A program made the translations under genes and the position numbers. Positions 59,772 through 64,000 of a DNA stretch of 64,000 bases are shown piece by piece. The DNA is from Panaeolus papilionaceus (taxonomy: Eukaryota; Basidiomycota; Agaricomycetes; Agaricales), in the NCBI GenBank assembly GCA_015501605.1, contig JADNRZ010000002.1, forward strand, positions 992,001 to 1,056,000. Reading direction: 5' to 3'. Under the pieces are notes generated by a model. It did no database searches. It had not been told where the DNA came from and saw only the letters and a list, made by a program, of their open reading frames with translations. Within the stretch, counting starts at the first letter, position 1; every line of letters begins with the position of its first letter.

Positions 59772-60973
59772 TCAACGTTTCTTTAGATCCGCAAAACGTC
59801 GTGCCAGTATTTCAAATTCGTCCTCTGGAGGAGACTTCTTTGTTTCCGCAGCCGGTTTTGTAGGCTCGGGTGTATTCGATGTCGACTTCTCAGCGTTTGG
59901 TTTCGCAGCAGCTTTCTCAACGTCTTTAGGTTGGTCATCCTTCTGGGGTTCCTGCAGGCGATGTAAGCCATTATGCGTGGATATACAGAGCTGAAAGGTG
60001 GTATGAGAGGGTGCCTTACAACGACTTCCGCTTCCGAAGTGTCAGCCTCTTCTCCTGGTGTAGACCAAGGCACACCGTATGCCTTTGCGATCTCTTTCAG
60101 GTATGCATCAACGAGAGTCGGTGATGGTGTTCCGACGGTCATTTTAGAGGTTACCTGTTGTCTATAATATTAGTTCGAGTCCAGAAAATGGCGGAGATGG
60201 AAGATCTGACCCGAGGACTGACACAACCATTTCGGTTTTCTATTGCAGCCAGAGAGTATTCCCGTCCGTACTTGTGCATTAGAATATCACGAAGGATGTG
60301 AAGTTCTAGAAGAGTTGAAGTCAACGATAAGCGGTGAAATGAGCTTGCCAACCTTTAAGTTCTGTCCTCGGAGCAGCATGTATAACACTACACACTCCTT
60401 CCGCAACGCCTGAAAGAAATAAATAGATAATCTGCACGACTCAGTAGGGTAGTCATACCTGGATCCGGTTCCCTTGTGCTGAAAATCACATAGTGAGCGA
60501 GCAAATTCCTAAGGTCCTAGATAACTCTTTGATAGAGTGATTCTTACTTCTGATCCAGGAGGCCAAACCTTGCTACCAGTAATTCACAATAGAGCTCGAG
60601 AATTTCAAGAAGTTCAACATATATATCTTCGTGAATGACTGAGATCTTTGTTTATGAGCCGATTCATGGGCTAACGTCACAGTAGATCCTTACTGGCTTC
60701 AGTCTTGATTTTAGCCGTTTCGATCTTCCCCTTTTCGACTAGGGTCGCAATTTCCCTACGAGAAGCCTTTGCCTGTGCTTCCTTCTTCTGTTGAAGGGTT
60801 CGAAGACGCTGAACAGACAACCTAAGAGGGTTTAATGACTGGTGTTGAACAACGTCATAGATAGTGCCCACCGCAGTTGAACCTAAAATCAGTCGATGAA
60901 CGATCGTTATATAGGACATGACAATGTGATAACTCACCTTTGCCTTTGGAGCGTTCCAGAACGATGCGGACAT
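59772..60973 (-). CDS. IST1: IST1, ESCRT-III associated protein
   Basis: Regulates Vps4 and ESCRT-III at endosomes. From ATG 60973 exon 1 gives MSASFWNAPKAK; exon 2 GSTAVGTIYDVVQHQSLNPL and the Ist1 helix RLRTLQQKKEAQAKASRREI, ATLVEKGKIETAKIKTEA. Spliced on: IIHEDIYVELLEILELYCEL, VARFGLLDQ, ALRKECVVLYMLLRGQNLK, ELHILRDILMHKYGREYSLA, IENRNGCVSPRV and VDAYLKEIAKAYGVPWS. An acidic/Pro/Ala-rich linker leads to the end DEFEILARRFADLKKR, which fits a MIM1 motif (L-x-x-R-F-x-x-L-K) that binds the Vps4 MIT domain. About eight exons, roughly 300 aa, with the short linker usual in fungi. Confidence 0.92.
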
Positions 60974-61545
60974 TCTGGAATGGTCAGAGTGTATGGAGAG
61001 GGATGTCGAGGTCGTTAACGGGCAATGAATCCGGGGAAAGCGATGATCATGACTGGTGGTGAGTACATAATCAACACACAAACATAGGAATTTAATTGTT
61101 TTTATTTTATTTATTTCTTCCGATAGTCCTTTCTGTTCTGTTTTGAATGAATATCCTGTACGACATCCAGGCTTGGATTCTGATGATGTTGAAAAAATGA
61201 ATAAAGGAATTGTAAGATTAATCAAGGAAAAATAAATATACAGCAGTATTTCCATTATTTTTTTCCATGTCAGGTTTCCCAGTGATGGTCGTCGGGCTTA
61301 TAGTTCTGAACGGGGCAACAAGGATACAAGAACCTTAATGTAGCCGCTACTCAGTTACGACAATCCTCTTTTGTTATTTAAACCAACGTCCTACTCTTCC
61401 TCTTCTTTTTTCTCTTTGCATTTCTATCCATTTTTACATTTTTTATCATCATTTGTAGATTCAACACAGTTTCGGTACTCTGACAACCCTGTCGGTAGGT
61501 ACAAGGCATCAAACATCACCACAGGTTCCCAGATCAGGATATCTA

Positions 61546-64000
61546 TGCCCACTTCCCAGACACGTTCTCAGGCTGTTCGACAGCAACTTCACCTTCGTAT
61601 TCAACCCTCACCTTATACATCGCCCAAGGTCTTGATTACCCCACATACCCCAGCTTTTTCGGACTATAATCAGCTCCAGCACCCTGATGACAACGATTTT
61701 CAGTCATCCTACGAAGTGATGCTGTCCGTTTTGTGTTTGTATGATTATGATGGAGGAGAGCCGACTTTACTACCATTCAGACGGAGCGAAATTTTGGATA
61801 TCGTCAAGTGCGATGAGTCGGGTTGGTGGGCAGCGATGAGGAAAGATGGTCCAGTTGTAGGTTGGATACCTCAAGGTTTTGTTGTACCCCTTTCAGAGGA
61901 AATGGCGGAGAGGTTACGAGGACTACGAGAGGAATGCCGCATAGCCGAATACGACGCAGAATTATTGTACGTATCGGCACCAGTCGTCCCACCTATACCA
62001 CTATATGGCGAACCCAACACCCCCAGTTCAGAGTCCAAGGAAAACACACAAGTCAGTTCTTCTCTTCCTTTCAACTTTTTCTGGGATTTTTATGCTTATA
62101 TCCCCCTTATATCCAGCCAACACCTCCCACCCGATCTACCCCTCTACTACACAGATCCCGAAGCGTGATCCAAGCCAGCGCAGGTTCTCCACGGCCACAC
62201 CCTCCTCCTTCTCCAACTTCTCCTATGCCCCAGCCACCTGTTTCAGGTTTAAAGCGCGCAACTAGTCACGCTCGCATTCACGAAATTGAACGAACGAATA
62301 CCCCTCCTCTTTCCAGTCGGAGTCTACGCCGCCGGGAGCCTATACCAGAAAACGATCCCGTTTTGCGATCTCAAACCCTCAATAACATGCGAACCACAGA
62401 TAAATCTTCCAACCCCGAAACTCCCAGTATATTCGATGCATTGAAGCGTAAACAAGCAGATGCTATGTCTAGGAGAAGGGACAACCAAGATAGCAAACCA
62501 TCGAGACCTTCGACGGCGAGCAATGTCGTCGCCACTGATCGCTGGTACCTCCAACCCCGTTTCGCTGGCCAAATAGATGAGGACGGCAAGGGTCACATTC
62601 GTTCCGGAACATTACAGGCCCTGGTCGAACGTCTTACCACGGACATCATAACAAATAGCCAAACCAGTTAGCCACATTTCCGCTAATTTAACAGCAAAAA
62701 TGGAGACTAAATTATCCCTCCCGTTTACAGAACTAGCAGAGCAGAAATCATTCATGAATGCTTTTCTGATGACATATTGGACCTTCACAACGGCGCAGCG
62801 GTTGCTCGAAATGCTTCTCGATCAATTCCATTTCAAGGCTCCCGAAGGATTGAGCGACGTGGAGTACAAAGACTGGAAAGCGAACCTTCAGATACCCACT
62901 CAAAGACGAATCTTAGACGTTATCACCACTTGGATAGAAGAGTACCATCTGCTGGACGAACCTGGAGTTTCACGCCAGTTAACCGATTTTCTCACTCACA
63001 TCGTTGCCCCACCCCACGCAACACGAGCTGCTCAACTCGTGAAAATCATTAATCAGCTGGTATGTATTCCACATTCCTTTTGTCCCTTGCATGCTTTTAA
63101 ACTTTTCGCCGCCACGATAGTCCGCCACTTCCCCAACGAAAGCTATTACGACCGCCTCTCCGAAGAAGGTCCGGAAAACCAAGCCTCCTAAGGGGGACCT
63201 ATCAAAAGCAGACCCTGGCGAAATTGCTGAACAGCTAACCCTTGTGGAATTCGCTTTATATGCCAAAGTCACTCCGCAGGAGTGCATTCGGTATACGAAA
63301 CAGTCCGGGGACAAAACAGTTGCGCCTAATCTTGTCGAATTCTGTGCGTCGCATGATAAACTTGGTCGATGGATCAAGAGCACTATTCTGAGCAACGAGA
63401 CACTGGGAAAGCGGGCCGACATGGTTGATTTTTGGATCAGAGTAGCAGAGGTAAATATTTTCTACATTTCGTCATCTTTTTTGCGTACCCTGTGCTAAAA
63501 AAAGTCATTTTTAGAAATGCCGCTCGCTGAACAACTTTTTCTCGATGAGTGGCATCATCAATGCCCTTTCCAGCTCCGACGTGACGCGACTCCACTTGAC
63601 CTGGGCGCACGTTAGTCGCAAAGCCCAGCTCGATGCTCTCCTCCGTCACAACGAACCCACCGGCGGTTTTGCTGGTTACCGGTCTCTTCTCCAGCACACA
63701 AACGGTCCATGTGTTCCGTTTATCGCGATGTACCTCGTTGACAATCACCACGTCCAAGACCAGTTCCGAGATACCAACGGTCAAATTTGCTTTTATCAGA
63801 AAGCGAGGTGGTACGAAATTATCACCAACATGCTACGGTTCCAGTCAAAGCCATATTACATCTCGGCGAACGAATCCACAATGGCTTTCATTGAGAATCA
63901 GTTCCGTGACGGAGTCCTTCCGGATGACTCGTGGTATTACACAAGGAGTCAGGAAGTGCAACACTCGGAATTGGCACATGCTGATATTAGGAGGGGCTTG
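61546..64000 (+). CDS. Cdc25-type Ras guanine-nucleotide exchange factor (3' end cut)
   Basis: Turns Ras-like GTPases on at the plasma membrane. ATG 61546 (MPTSQTRSQAVRQQLHLRIQ) is the first true start. An SH3 domain follows at about residues 60-125 (VLCLYDYDGGEPTLLPFRRS, EILDIVKCDESGWWAAMRKD, VVGWIPQGFVVPL). A Ser/Pro/Arg-rich linker with many basic residues leads to the RasGEF N-domain (SGTLQALVERLTTD, then LSLPFTELAEQKSFMNAFLM, TYWTFTTAQRLLEMLLDQFH). The catalytic domain begins GDLSKADPGEIAEQLTLVEF, YAKVTPQECI and goes on with FCASHDKLGRWIKSTILSNE, KCRSLNNFFSMSGIINALSS, VPFIAMYLVDN and NMLRFQSKPYYISANESTMA to the edge. The intron inside the N-domain near 62640-62700 is not fully resolved. 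Confidence 0.9.

Overview
The window is nuclear DNA of a filamentous basidiomycete, most likely an Agaricomycete. Genes sit on both strands and carry many short GT-AG introns of about 50-65 nt. The set of genes fits this: a DUF6535 membrane protein, tiny dsRNA-binding-domain proteins, a LaeA-like methyltransferase pair, and full housekeeping genes (FAB1, CSN2, SAD1, SKI2, TBL1, DCAF11, IST1, G-beta, a Ras GEF). I saw no intact transposon, rRNA, tRNA or CRISPR array.

Layout. Positions 1-12.3 kb are dense housekeeping: the 5' half of the PI3P 5-kinase FAB1 (-), head to head with COP9 signalosome subunit 2 (+), then three mitoribosome-related genes (mL40, uL1m, Rsm22/METTL17) and the tri-snRNP protein Sad1/USP39. 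Positions 12.4-15.1 kb hold very small multi-exon genes on the minus strand: a one-pass membrane protein and two proteins that are little more than one double-stranded RNA-binding domain each. Positions 15.1-17.7 kb have no gene I can support. Positions 18.0-30.4 kb hold the G-beta subunit behind a pyrimidine-rich leader, a golgin-like coiled-coil protein, a large disordered protein with four K-[LM]-x-x-[FV]-[FL]-G motifs, and an Nvj2/TEX2-type lipid-transfer protein.

Positions 30.9-42.8 kb hold an unknown gene, a DUF6535 protein, a Coq1-like polyprenyl synthase whose aspartate motifs are damaged, a LAMTOR2-like roadblock protein, and two WD40 genes (TBL1 and DCAF11) sharing a 211-bp divergent promoter. 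Positions 45.2-53.2 kb hold a Ser/Pro/Tyr-rich unknown, a homeodomain-like regulator without the usual recognition Asn, and the Ski2 RNA helicase. Positions 53.8-57.4 kb are a tandem duplicate of SAM-dependent methyltransferases; one copy uses a GC-AG intron where its sister uses GT-AG. After a gene-free 2.3 kb come IST1 (ESCRT-III) and a Cdc25-type Ras GEF cut by the window end.

These genes do not form one pathway. Themes are mitochondrial translation (mL40, uL1m, Rsm22), endolysosomal membranes and contact sites (FAB1, IST1, LAMTOR2-like, Nvj2-like), G-protein and Ras signalling, Cullin/COP9 regulation (CSN2, DCAF11), and RNA metabolism (SAD1, SKI2, dsRBD proteins). Splice sites were read by eye from frame continuity and family similarity; gene ends are firmer than small internal exons.
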